Part shown: piece after piece, positions 1 to 9,000 of the stretch
How the letters are laid out: each line of letters opens with the position of its first letter
Position numbering within the stretch: position 1 is the first letter of the stretch
Notes under the pieces: model-generated
What the model was told of the DNA's origin: nothing
What the model saw: only the letters and a program-made list of their open reading frames with translations
Database searches by the model: none
Assembly: GCA_025201705.1 (NCBI GenBank)
Contig: MU617134.1
Span: 1 to 22,061 of the forward strand
Direction: 5' to 3'
DNA length: 22,061 bases
DNA from: Dissophora ornata
Lineage: Eukaryota; Mortierellomycota; Mortierellomycetes; Mortierellales; Mortierellaceae
Translations under genes and position numbers: made by a program

Positions 1-165
1 TTTTTCTTTTTTTTTCGTGTCGTCCATACTCTGGCTGTTTGCGAATTCCAGTTCCCGAATCTGTGCATCGAGCCATGCCTCATGGTCAGCCAGTTGGAGG
101 ACCTGGTCCTCGAGAGTTGAAATCAGCTCTGCATCCATGCTTGTCTCTGCCATTGTCGCTGCCAT
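1..165 (-). CDS. N-terminal fragment of an unrecognised protein, running off the left edge
   Basis: On the minus strand an open frame starts at the ATG at 165-163 and stays open to base 1 (55 codons), so the gene is partial at its 3' end. The peptide begins MAATMAETSMDAELISTLED and continues with heptad-like spacing of Leu, Ile and Val among charged residues (EDQVLQLADHEAWLDAQIRELEF), typical of a short coiled coil. It ends in a lysine-rich run encoded by the A-tract at the window edge. A second in-frame ATG lies four codons downstream, so the exact start is uncertain. A palindromic TATA-like element lies about 20-35 bp upstream. The family is not recognisable from this fragment. The call rests on the open frame, its non-random composition and the upstream element. 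Confidence 0.5.
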   Translation of the reverse strand, partial: MAATMAETSMDAELISTLEDQVLQLADHEAWLDAQIRELEFANSQSMDDTKKKEK

Positions 166-183
166 TTGCTCGTTTGGGTTTGG

Positions 184-200
184 CTGTATAAAATATACAG
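184..200. promoter_or_regulatory. Palindromic TATA-like element
   Basis: The sequence is a perfect inverted repeat with 7-bp arms (CTGTATA / TATACAG) around AAA, so it reads as a TATA box on either strand. It lies about 20-35 bp upstream of the minus-strand ATG at 165. The rest of the interval from 166 to 481, between this start and the 3' end of the next minus-strand gene, holds an A9 tract and AT-rich sequence that could serve as the 3' UTR of that gene. I see no other gene there. The promoter role is inferred from position and composition. Confidence 0.35.
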
Positions 201-481
201 TGTCAACTTTTTTGCACCCGCGTTTTATTTGCCTATTTCCCTTAAAAAGCCACCACATATGGATTTTTACGCGGGTCTGCTGCGTCACATTTGTGCCGCA
301 AGATGTGTTTGCATTTCGCTGAAAAGCAAATATATACACACAGTGATTACGAAGCCGACAATGCAAACTCCAGGTTCTGCAGACTCGCATGGACTCTCTA
401 CAAAGCACCACAAAAAAAAATAACAACAAATAATATGAGTATATAGAACACAGCCCCGGGCAATTTTCAATCTGTACCATG

Positions 482-2902
482 TCAAAACACGCCTGTGTAC
501 TTTACCAAAAGGCGCTGCTCCTGATGTGGATCCTGTCCAGCAAAGTCAATAATCTTGCTCAACAACCGCACCACAAACTGCACATAAATCAGTCCCACGC
601 CACCTGTACCCGATGCCATGGCCCCACCGCCAGCAAACATCGTGAGGGAAGAAATAGCAGCCGCAGCGCGTGCAGACGAGGACATATTCGGAGTGGATCC
701 CACCGGATGTGTCGCTACTCCAAACGATGACGAGGACGTTGGATGTGAAGCCAAGAAACTGTTCCTACCAAAACCATCCAGTGACGCCTGGGTGGATGGA
801 GTTGGTGAATTCGCAGACGACGACTCTGTGGTGTGATACCCACAGCCAAGAATCTCTGCCATGGACCCACAAAGCTCAAGTCCTATCTCGACAAGCACAG
901 ACGCCAAAGACTCCATCGCGATCCAACGCTGCCTGAGTGTCTGGTCGACTGGCGTACGTCGTTGATTATGAAAATTCGCACGTGGTGGGCGCTGTTGTTG
1001 GAAGGCCGTGCTCGAAGATGTCGGCACAAAATCCATGGCTTCATCTTGGTCACTTGACGCTGCACTGGTTCCCTGAAAAGCACCATACTCGTCATATTCA
1101 CTCTGCCCACCAAGGCCGTCGCCACAAGTACCGCGCCCCTGTTCGTCATGCTCTTCTTCCTCGCGCATTTCCATCACGCACTGCAACAATCTGCTAACGT
1201 CCTCAAAGAGTTCCATCGTTTTCAAAAACACTCCTCGACTGAACCCAGGATGAAGGTGATGTTGCTGCTGCTTGCGAAGATATGCCATTGACAAGACGTT
1301 GCCAGGGGTTGTCGACTTCCCGATCTGATTAGGTAGAGATTTGCGCGCCTTGAGTAGCTGTTTCTTCTGCTTCGCTAATGTATATATGCAGTATCGAGTC
1401 GTTAGGTCCATCCACGCGGTCAGGAGCATCGGACATCTCTTCCCTGCAAGTTCGAGACACGATCCCGATAACAGTGCGCCTTGCAGAACTAAACCCATCG
1501 CACCACTGACAGAGTGACCCATGATCGAAGTGTCCTCGTCCTCCACCATGTCCATATCCAAAGGATTCGCTATCGAGCGAAAAAAAGAAGCGCTTTCCAG
1601 TGCAAGACTAACCTCGCCCATGATCTTGAAGGTTAACCTGTTGGCCAAGTTCAAGATCCAATCCTGTGTACTCTGAATGAGATCCTCCATGGCAGGCAAC
1701 CCCAACGCTCTCCATTCCAAGCCTTGGTTGCGAAGCGCCTCCCCAAAGAGTGTCCTCTGATAGTCAATCACTTCCTGAGATCGCGTCAAGTCCTCCGACA
1801 AATCCTGTGGGTGCCGGAACCGACCAGAGAGTGTCTCTCGCATGCTCTCAATAACTTGGACATAGTGCACAATCTGCTCGATTGAGCTTTCATAGGCAGA
1901 CCACTGCGGGCAGATACGGTTGATACCCATCTCAAACTCTGGTCCACAGAGCCACTGTGCGCTCGCCAAGATTGCATCCACCGCCGATTGGATGTTGTTG
2001 TAAATCGCAATCTCCTGGACCTGGACCTGGCTCTGGTCTTGAATTGGTGTGAGCGACTGCTGGAGCTTTCGGGAGAATCCATCTCCCAAGGCTGCCAAAG
2101 CGGCGACGAGGATTTGATTACGTGACGTCATTGTAGCTTCAAACGACTGACGGTCCTGAAATCCGCGTTTCGGAATTTGCTCCGCAATCCAAGCCTCCAT
2201 GTCCTTTGACTGTGCAGCTGCGGCTTTTGTTGTAGAGTGGATCCTGTGGAATAGGGCCAGTCTCGTCGCCATGGCGAGGTGATGGTGACTAGGCGACCGT
2301 AGATGATTCTGATCCATCCGTCCTTCTCGTCTTAAAAGCAAACTACTGGGCCGAGTCGACCTCTGAGGGTCGAGAAAGATGGTCGACGAGGTTGTATTCC
2401 TGGCAAACGAGTCAAACGACAGTTCGTGGCCAAGGTGCGAAGCATTGATCGGGCTCGAAGAGAATGCCGAGAGTAGGTCATCGCCCACAAGGTGGGACTG
2501 AGTTCCCGGACTTGGAGGATGACTGTGTATGGGTGTTGTAGGGTTTGATCGGTTTCTAGCAGCCTTTCGGTATTTCCTCGGCTCTGATGATGCAATGCTC
2601 CCTGCCAGATCCTGATATCCATCTCCATTTCCTGACTGGGCTGCTGTGGGAGAATCGGCTTGCTGAACACGGTAGAACCCACGCGAGTTTTCTAATCCAG
2701 TCTGATTCAAGTGGACCGGGTTCTGGGTGTCTGTCGATGAGCTGATGTGAAGACTGGCCGCGAGTCGGTTGGTGAGATGGTCTGTCATGCGTTGTGTCTT
2801 GGTGTTGCGATCTGAAGGTGGAAGTGGATCCTTTTTGCGCTTGAGTGGCGGGGAGAAAGTCGGGTCATGAGGGCTGAATGTAGTAGGTGTCTGTGGCAGC
2901 AT
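482..2902 (-). CDS. Hypothetical protein, 806 residues, unrecognised family
   Basis: This is a single uninterrupted minus-strand frame of 806 residues from an ATG at 2902 to a TGA at 484-482, much longer than chance allows. Residues 1 to about 210 are rich in Ser, Pro, Thr, Asn and His with a basic nuclear-localisation-like patch (PLKRKKDP, about residues 19-26), and look disordered. From about 210 to 600 the composition becomes helical: KDMEAWIAEQIPKRGF, an alanine-rich helix near NQILVAALAALGDGF, then MEDLIQSTQDWILNLANRLTFKIMG in shorter stretches. An acidic, low-complexity linker follows (MREEEEHDEQG). A last helical part around 690-720 and a C-terminal hydrophobic helix (YVQFVVRLLSKIIDFAG) close the protein. 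No catalytic motif is visible. The patch hints at a nuclear or scaffold role, but that is inference. The ATG is the first in frame and lies only 77 bp past the stop of the upstream minus-strand gene. Confidence 0.8.
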   Translation of the reverse strand: MLPQTPTTFSPHDPTFSPPLKRKKDPLPPSDRNTKTQRMTDHLTNRLAASLHISSSTDTQNPVHLNQTGLENSRGFYRVQQADSPTAAQSGNGDGYQDLAGSIASSEPRKYRKAARNRSNPTTPIHSHPPSPGTQSHLVGDDLLSAFSSSPINASHLGHELSFDSFARNTTSSTIFLDPQRSTRPSSLLLRREGRMDQNHLRSPSHHHLAMATRLALFHRIHSTTKAAAAQSKDMEAWIAEQIPKRGFQDRQSFEATMTSRNQILVAALAALGDGFSRKLQQSLTPIQDQSQVQVQEIAIYNNIQSAVDAILASAQWLCGPEFEMGINRICPQWSAYESSIEQIVHYVQVIESMRETLSGRFRHPQDLSEDLTRSQEVIDYQRTLFGEALRNQGLEWRALGLPAMEDLIQSTQDWILNLANRLTFKIMGEVSLALESASFFRSIANPLDMDMVEDEDTSIMGHSVSGAMGLVLQGALLSGSCLELAGKRCPMLLTAWMDLTTRYCIYTLAKQKKQLLKARKSLPNQIGKSTTPGNVLSMAYLRKQQQHHLHPGFSRGVFLKTMELFEDVSRLLQCVMEMREEEEHDEQGRGTCGDGLGGQSEYDEYGAFQGTSAASSDQDEAMDFVPTSSSTAFQQQRPPRANFHNQRRTPVDQTLRQRWIAMESLASVLVEIGLELCGSMAEILGCGYHTTESSSANSPTPSTQASLDGFGRNSFLASHPTSSSSFGVATHPVGSTPNMSSSARAAAAISSLTMFAGGGAMASGTGGVGLIYVQFVVRLLSKIIDFAGQDPHQEQRLLVKYTGVF

Positions 2903-2979
2903 GTCTAGTTATCATATAGGGTGTAGGGTGTTTAGCGGCTATGTTTGACATTGGTAATGAATCAAAGGCATTGGGATAA

Positions 2980-3564
2980 TCATGGTGCTGTCGCCGTACG
3001 CTTCTTTTTATAATCCTGGGTGTTGTGTTCGCGAGGCCAAAGCGACTGAAGGTCTTCGTCCAACAAGATACTCTCTACATAGATAGCGAGGTGTTTCGAG
3101 TTAGAACGCCGAACTTTGATATGAGGGATATGATTTGCATGAACGTATTCAGAAGGTAACTTACCCATGGCGTTCAGTAACGTATTGACGGCATTGCTCC
3201 AGATCTTGTGGGATTCAGCCATTCCATTACCCTTTTCGTGTGTAAACATTGCGCAGATAGGCGGTATACGGTCTTAGGTACCGGGACGAGCGAATCCTGC
3301 TGGATCTTCCCACCGTTGGTTGTCGCTTTCGTCGTCCTCGTCGCTTTCCTCCCACACAACCTCAACAAAGTCCCAGTCAAAGACGATGAAGGCAATCACA
3401 GTGATAACGAGCAATGTTGTGGGGCGAAATAAGGTCTTGGCCAAACTCAGGCAGAGGGCCTGGAAGGTGAATCGCACGGGTTTGATGGTTGCGATCCTGA
3501 AGATTCCAAAGAATGAGGTTGTGAATGAGCCTTTGCCAGTTCCAAGACCAAGAAGACCAAGCAT
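2980..3564 (-). CDS. Small membrane-anchored protein, exon structure unresolved
   Basis: Two protein-like minus-strand segments lie in the same reading frame, separated only by a TAA at 3276-3274. The upstream segment (3564-3274, 96 codons with ATG) starts MLGLLGLGTGKGSF, has a basic amphipathic stretch, and then one clear membrane segment (LLVITVIAFIVFDWDF, about residues 51-66), followed by an acidic tail (EESDEDDESD). The downstream segment (3249-2980) contains AESHKIWSNAVNTLLNAM, then ESILLDEDLQSLWPREHN and a basic end. Inside it a canonical GTAAGT donor at 3168, a CTAAC branch site and a TAG acceptor would join NAM to ESILLDED in frame, but the interval is also open. I could not find a good donor/acceptor pair that removes the TAA. 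Either the two parts are exons of one gene with a weak or unusual intron, or they are two very close small genes. The family is not recognised. Confidence 0.45.
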
Positions 3565-3872
3565 TTATAATTTGTTTCCGACGAGGATATTCTCAATATG
3601 CTGCCTCTTCGTTTTGTAGGTTGGCTCTTTCCTGTAATCCTGCTGGAACGCGATGGTTGATGTCGAAGGTAATGGATTCGTCGTCGTTGTTCGTCGAACA
3701 GCTATTTTGGCAGCAAAGGACAGGTTTTGACGACAACGGCTCTCTGTGCTCAAATGGTGTGAGTTCACCACACGCCACAGAACGTGTTTGGATCGCCTCT
3801 CTTAGAAGACTTTCGCCCACTATTTTCCTCTCCCCCATGGTCCACGGCAATGAGCACATTGCACACTGAATC
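3565..3872. promoter_or_regulatory. Divergent intergenic region
   Basis: About 308 bp separate the head-to-head starts of the small membrane-protein gene (minus, 3564) and the DUF4460-like gene (plus, 3873). It must hold both promoters unless upstream non-coding exons exist. No strong TATA box is apparent. Short open frames cross it on both strands, but none shows family features or good initiation context. Confidence 0.4.
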
Positions 3873-5287
3873 ATGCGAGGTAACATCATCCAGAAGTCAG
3901 GGAAGGACATCCGGCACGGCTACATACAGCAATATCTCAAGCTATTCCTCCGCAGAGTACACCCGGATCTCTTTCAAAACTACCCCAAGGAGCAACTTCG
4001 GAACAGCACTTCGCTGCAGGACCTACTGCCAATAGTTGGCAATGAAAAGACGCAGAGGAGCACTGACACGCGACTGTCCTCTCCTAGCAACGCTGCAATA
4101 AGCAAGCCCACCACTCTATTCTTTTATGTCAAGCCCAAGGATGTTTCTTCGGTATCATCTGACGCTTCAATTAGTCCCTCGCAGACCACGGATGTGAAAG
4201 ACCACCTGAAATTGGTGGTGCACACACTACCTGTGCTGGCTATCCACATTTCCTCACATGAATCAAAAGGCATTACAAAGGAAAAGGCGTTAGAGCAGGA
4301 GATCAAGTCATGGGAAATGGTTCAGTCATTCTTGGAGCTGTGCCGAAAAGTGGGCGTAGCTGTGAGGGATCCCGATGAACTCGATGTTGCCCAGCATCTA
4401 CAGCAGAATATTGATGACGCAACAGCAAGATCAAATCAACAACAAACCCCACACAAGCCGTTATCAGAGGTCTTTGTAGAAGAGCTCCAGAGTTCGTTCT
4501 CAGGATCAGTAGGAGGCGCGAAGGGCGAAGGCTTTGGCGAGGATGTTAACCAGACACAGTTAGGCAAGACGGGCGGTCTAGCGCCGGCACTGAGCGCGGA
4601 ATTGATGATCAAATCGAACCCATTGCTGTTCAAGAGCCCGAGCCTTTCGTCCACGCGACTGAGCAAAGTCATTCGCACTTGGATACATTGGCAGGAGGAG
4701 GAATCGCAACGGGCGTCATCCTTAGGAGACAGCAGTATACAAAGCGGAGCGGCATCCTTTCGCCTCGGCAATTGGTGGAGAAAGGTGCCAGTGATGATCC
4801 TGAGCTCTGGAAAAGAAAGAGCAGAGATATTGCAGTCTGCATCGGAAGCAGTAGACATCAAGGGGTCCGAGGCAGATGGCCAATCTGTGAAGGGCATGCT
4901 TGTGGTTGACCAGGAGATGTCTAAGGAAGGTGAGAGCTTATGTTATTATTACAAACATGCACGTCTATCGTCTATGCAGTGCTCCGATGCTAACCGTGCA
5001 TATCGATCATTCTAGACATGACGGATTATTTAAATAGCAATCTAGAGAGAATTCAGCTCGAGTACCAAGAAGTACTGCGGGCTGCGTCTCCTCCCACTCG
5101 GTTGTCGTTTGCACAGACAAAGAAGCACGTACATAATAGTTCACCGAGCGCATCTGCGTCGCTGTCACCGGAGGCAGCGTCGTATCTGGAGCGGATGAGG
5201 GCTAGGACGATGCTCGATAATGTTCGATCTCGATCCAGGGGCGGTAGCCGTGGTGGTAGTGGTGTAGGGAGAATACGCGGCGAATAA
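3873..5287 (+). CDS. DUF4460/TCAIM-like probable mitochondrial protein
   Basis: Two exons, 3873-4929 and 5016-5287, encode 442 residues. The intron 4930-5015 has a GTGAG donor, a GCTAAC branch site and a TAG acceptor. Joining it in phase 1 gives SKED-MTDYLNSNLERIQLEY and stays open to the TAA at 5285. Residues about 14-56 read GYIQQYLKLFLRRVHPDLF followed by NYPKEQLRNSTSLQDLLPIV. That is the signature of the DUF4460 N-terminal domain found in TCAIM-type proteins, which are mitochondrial in animals. The basic N-terminus (MRGNIIQKSGKDIRHGY) suits organelle import, although an upstream exon cannot be excluded. The middle has a conserved-looking block (KSWEMVQSFLELCRKVGVAVRDPDEL) and a C-terminal part (WIHWQEEE, WWRKVPVMILSSGKERAEIL) that may match the partner domain DUF4461. 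The last 30 residues are Arg/Gly/Ser rich. The molecular function of the family is poorly known. Confidence 0.8.
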
Positions 5288-5288
5288 A
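5283..5288 (+). terminator. AATAAA polyadenylation-type hexamer overlapping the stop codon
   Basis: The last codons of the DUF4460-like gene read GGC GAA TAA, followed by A. The hexamer AATAAA therefore spans 5283-5288 and contains the stop codon itself. If used, cleavage would leave a 3' UTR of only some tens of bases. The role is inferred from the sequence alone. Confidence 0.35.
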
Positions 5289-5487
5289 AAGTGGGTATTG
5301 GCTGCAGATGTGCGTAGATTTGACTCTCGAATTACAACGGTTACCGGGTGCCCAAACATTGCAAAAAATTATACGGGATTTGTTTCACCTGCGGTACATG
5401 CGATTCATTTGGGGGTTTTTATCACTGCCAAGGGTGTCGACGTGAAAATTTTTAATGCAAGCTGCGCCCGTTTGAAGTAATTGCCGG

Positions 5488-5515
5488 CGAGGGGTATCAA
5501 ACCCTTGGCCCCTCG
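5488..5515. repeat. Short inverted repeat (hairpin)
   Basis: CGAGGGG at 5488-5494 pairs perfectly with CCCCTCG at 5509-5515 across a 14-nt loop. It lies about 200 bp past the end of the DUF4460-like gene. It could fold in a transcript of either strand. I tested it as part of a tRNA and found no matching acceptor stem or B box. Confidence 0.3.
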
Positions 5516-5678
5516 GTCGAACAGGGAATGATGTGGAATGAGATAGTAGAGGTTAGGTTGCTCCTGAAGGGATGACGCATGGATGATGGCCATCCGGACA
5601 ATGGTTGTTCCCTTGGCAGTGGCAGGGGAAATGCAACATACGGTTCTGGCAGGCATCGCTACGGTCATGGAAACGACA

Positions 5679-5714
5679 GAAGCGGTGGAAGCGGTGGAAG
5701 CGGTGGAAGCAATG
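5679..5714. repeat. 9-bp tandem repeat (GAAGCGGTG)
   Basis: Three exact copies of GAAGCGGTG are followed by one diverged copy (GAAGCAATG). A short plus-strand frame crosses it (EAVEAVEAVEAMEE), but it has no support as a gene. The surrounding interval from 5288 to 6044, between the DUF4460-like gene and the ATPase gene, otherwise shows no gene I can support. Confidence 0.55.
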
Positions 5715-5894
5715 GAAGAGTGGCAACTCAGCCTGGCCTGCATCCCTCATTTGACTATTTTGTTCACGATCTGCAGCGCTAGTCAATCACCCTACTCGCA
5801 TCGCGACTGGCCAACACAATGACTCTGGAATCACCGCTGTCTCTCGTTGTGGAGTATCATAAGTATCATAATGACAATAATGACATGCACCGTG

Positions 5895-5948
5895 TTTCTC
5901 TTTTCCTCTGTCTCCTCTTTCTTCTCCTCTCCATTCATCGACTCTCTC
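5895..5948 (+). promoter_or_regulatory. Pyrimidine-rich tract upstream of the ATPase gene
   Basis: A run of almost pure C and T on the plus strand (TTTCTCTTTTCCTCTG and onwards) lies 95-150 bp upstream of the ATPase ATG at 6045. CT-rich blocks just before transcription starts are common in fungal promoters. Just upstream are short direct repeats (AGTATCATA twice, AATGACA twice). The promoter role is inferred. Confidence 0.35.
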
Positions 5949-6044
5949 ATTGCGCCATTCGCATCCGAATCTCAAGGAATCAATTCTTACCGAACAAACT
6001 GCTCGTTGCAACACAACTACGAAACCTTATTTTTTGCTCTCTGA

Positions 6045-9000
6045 ATGGCCGACGATATACCCTCGATCGTCAACCGAAATGCCTCCACCGATCTGACCCT
6101 CGTTACCTCCAACGCCACCACAGACACCAGCGAGCATGCAGCGCTGACCCGCGGCATCGCCGGCAACAACAAGCGACTCTCCTTCGCCGCTGGACCAGAC
6201 GGCGACACTGTCCAGGGTTTCCCCGAGGCTATGTCTAGCGCTGGCCCATCCAACGCGGAGGGATACTCGATCTACTCAAACATCAAGGATGGCAAGGTAA
6301 GATGGGGATTACCCCGTAGTTACTACAACGTGAAGAGAAGCGTGTTGCCACCGGCCAAGAAAAGGCTCTCTACTCTGCGTCTCTGACATTTCACTTGACT
6401 GAATGTGTTTTATTCTTAGGTCAGTATCGAGCACCAGATCGAGATCAATGGTAAGTAGTCGATCAACCGGGACAAGCCATGGGGCTGTATGCATGCACCT
6501 CCTTTGATTACTCCTGCTTGTTTGTGGAGCCAAAATGCACTGAAGTTGCTGGGAAATGTGCACAGGCCATAATTTATTGCTGCATTTCTGCGGGTGCGTG
6601 GAAACGACCAACTCACCCTTTTATATTCTATTGCTTATTCGCTTTCTTCACTCTACAACGCTCCTTCAAACTCATGGCCACACAGTCATCGATCTGTTTG
6701 ATGTCAAGAGTAACAAGGAAATCTCACTCGAGGAGATCTTGGATGGCCTGCGGTATGTTATGGAGTACCGCATCAAGGGCGGCCGCTTCCCCAGTCTCGA
6801 CCACGATATCATGAGACGTCTTGCGGACGGTCTCTTGTTGAATATGGGAAACGTCACCAAGAAGGGTCGCTTCCACCAGGTGTTGTCCGAGGAAGCCGAT
6901 GTCGCCTTTCAGCTCTTTGGAGAGTTTCTGTTGGAAGGTATGAGGCATGCTCCCGCCAATGTTTATGATCTGACACGGATGTTCGTTTTACAATATAGGA
7001 CGCCACTAACTTCAATGTTGACTCTGCGGTTTAGTTCAGGAGTTCCGACAAGCTGTAGGAGAGAAGCCTGTGTCCGACCTGCGTCACGCGCTCAAATTGG
7101 ATGTTCGCTGTGGCTCAGGATCTACCGAGCAGGAGCAGCAATCAGCCGTGGCGTTGATCGCCCTGTTAACAGCTATCTACCCACAGTTTTCAGATTGGAG
7201 AGAGCTGGTCAAGAGCGATGGTCAGTCAAATGTCCAGAAATGTATGCGTGAGCATGCTGACTTTGTCAAGGCTGATAAGATGCCCGAAATGCCTGGTGTC
7301 ATTCTTGCTCCTCAAGGTAACTCTCATGTCATTATTATTGTCATTTGGATATTGTTTCCTGGAATGCTGATTTCATCGCTAACCACATCGTATCACTTCT
7401 TCATGTCAGCCCTTTGCTTCGATCGCAGGATAAAGCGATGCTTAAAAATGTTCAGAACATCGCTAGATACTGGACTGCCATCAGAAGCTATTCCAGCTTT
7501 GCAAGAGCATTACGGGCGGAATATCCTTCCACAGCCCCCACGTGCCTCGGTCTTCAGGATGATCTGGACTCAGTTTACAGATTTCATGATCCTGTTGCTC
7601 TTAGCCGTTGCCGTTTTGATGGCCGCCACACAGGATTTGATCCCAATGGGTGTCTTGTTGATCGTCGTAGTCCTCAACGCTGTCATTGGATTTACACAAG
7701 AGTACAAGGCTGGAAAGGCCCTAGACGCTTTGACAAAACTCTCCGTCCCCAAAGCGCAGGTCCTCCGTGATGGGGCAACGTTGGTCGTTGATTCAGAGGA
7801 ACTCGTGCCCGGTGATATTGTTATCTTGGAGGAAGGCGAATCTATACCCGCAGATCTACGTCTTGCTGAGGTCTCACAGCTGGAGATTATTGAGTCCATT
7901 CTTACAGGGGAGTCAGTCGCAGTGAGCAAGGATCCAAAGGAAATCAGGACGTTGACCCGCAAACTGCCTCTTGGCGACTGCAAAGGAAACGCGTTCATGT
8001 CGACTGTTGTAGCCAAGGGCCGCGGCAAAGGCATCGTTGTCCGAACGGGCCGATTGACCGAGATGGGAAAGATTAGTGCCGCCATCACAGGTCAGGCCAA
8101 GGTCTTGACACCGGTCCAGCGCAAGCTCGCCATGCTCGGTAAACTGTTGGTCCTGTTTGCCATTGTTCTTTGTGCAGTCATGGCTGGAATCCAGATTGGA
8201 TATCACCACGACGTTGGAGAGTCCCTCAAGGTCGCATTGAGGTATGCAGTGGCCCAGAATAACTCACTTCGTATAACGCCTAGTTGACATACCACCTTCA
8301 AGTCTAACGCACGTCCGTAATTATTATAGTTTGGCCGTGTCAGTTATCCCTGAAGGTTTAGTAGCTGTAGTCACCGTAACTATGGCCTTAGGAGTTCGTC
8401 GTATGGCTGCTCGAAAGGCTATTGTTCGCACTCTTCCAGCTGTCGAAACTCTGGGCAGTGTCACATTTATCTGCTCTGACAAGACAGGCACTTTGACAGA
8501 GGGCAAGATGGGTGCAGCAGAACTCTGGACAAGTGACGAGGCCTTGTATGGCTTTACTGAAAGTACCAGTCTGGATCCTAATAAGGGTGATGTGACTCTC
8601 AAGGCTGGTCCTGGTGAGGCGCCTCATGTGATGGGCAAGACCTTGGACGAGGTCTCTGCGCAGATGCTTGTATCGCTCATGGTATCATCACTCTGCAATA
8701 ACTCATCTGTGGTGATGAAAGAACAAGGAAATGAAGCAGAGGTAGTAGATATGGGTGTAGAGACACAGGGCACAGGCGCTGGAACTGAGGTTGCACCGGT
8801 AGTAGTTGAGTGGAAGGGCATTGGCGACCCGACCGAGGTCGCGTTGGTCGTGGCTGCCCAGAAAGCAGGTTTCCCAAAATCGTTCTTTCAGAACCTTGGA
8901 TACACGCGTATTTATGAGCAGGCGTTTGACAGTGAACGCAAGGTTATGAGTGTCGTTTACAAAGCTCCGCTCGACAGCGCCAATGTACAAGGCGAGGGTC

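Noticed and set aside
5480..5530. Possible tRNA around the GAGGGG hairpin
   Set aside because: No acceptor stem, A box or GGTTCGANNCC B box of the right spacing was found on either strand.
5405..5822. Overlapping short frames on both strands in the gap before the ATPase gene
   Set aside because: They are dominated by the 9-bp repeat, with no splice sites or motifs that extend them into a gene.
6451..6685. Possible snoRNA in the longest ATPase intron (235 bp)
   Set aside because: No C box (RTGATGA) paired with a D box and terminal stem was seen.
6556..6685. Open frame upstream of ATPase exon 3 as an alternative coding start
   Set aside because: It is intronic: exon 2 joins exon 3 in phase with GTAAGT and CACAG, and the open stretch encodes Phe/Leu-rich sequence from the pyrimidine-rich intron end.
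7570..8088. 172-codon minus-strand frame
   Set aside because: It lies antisense to ATPase exon 5 with no family signature.
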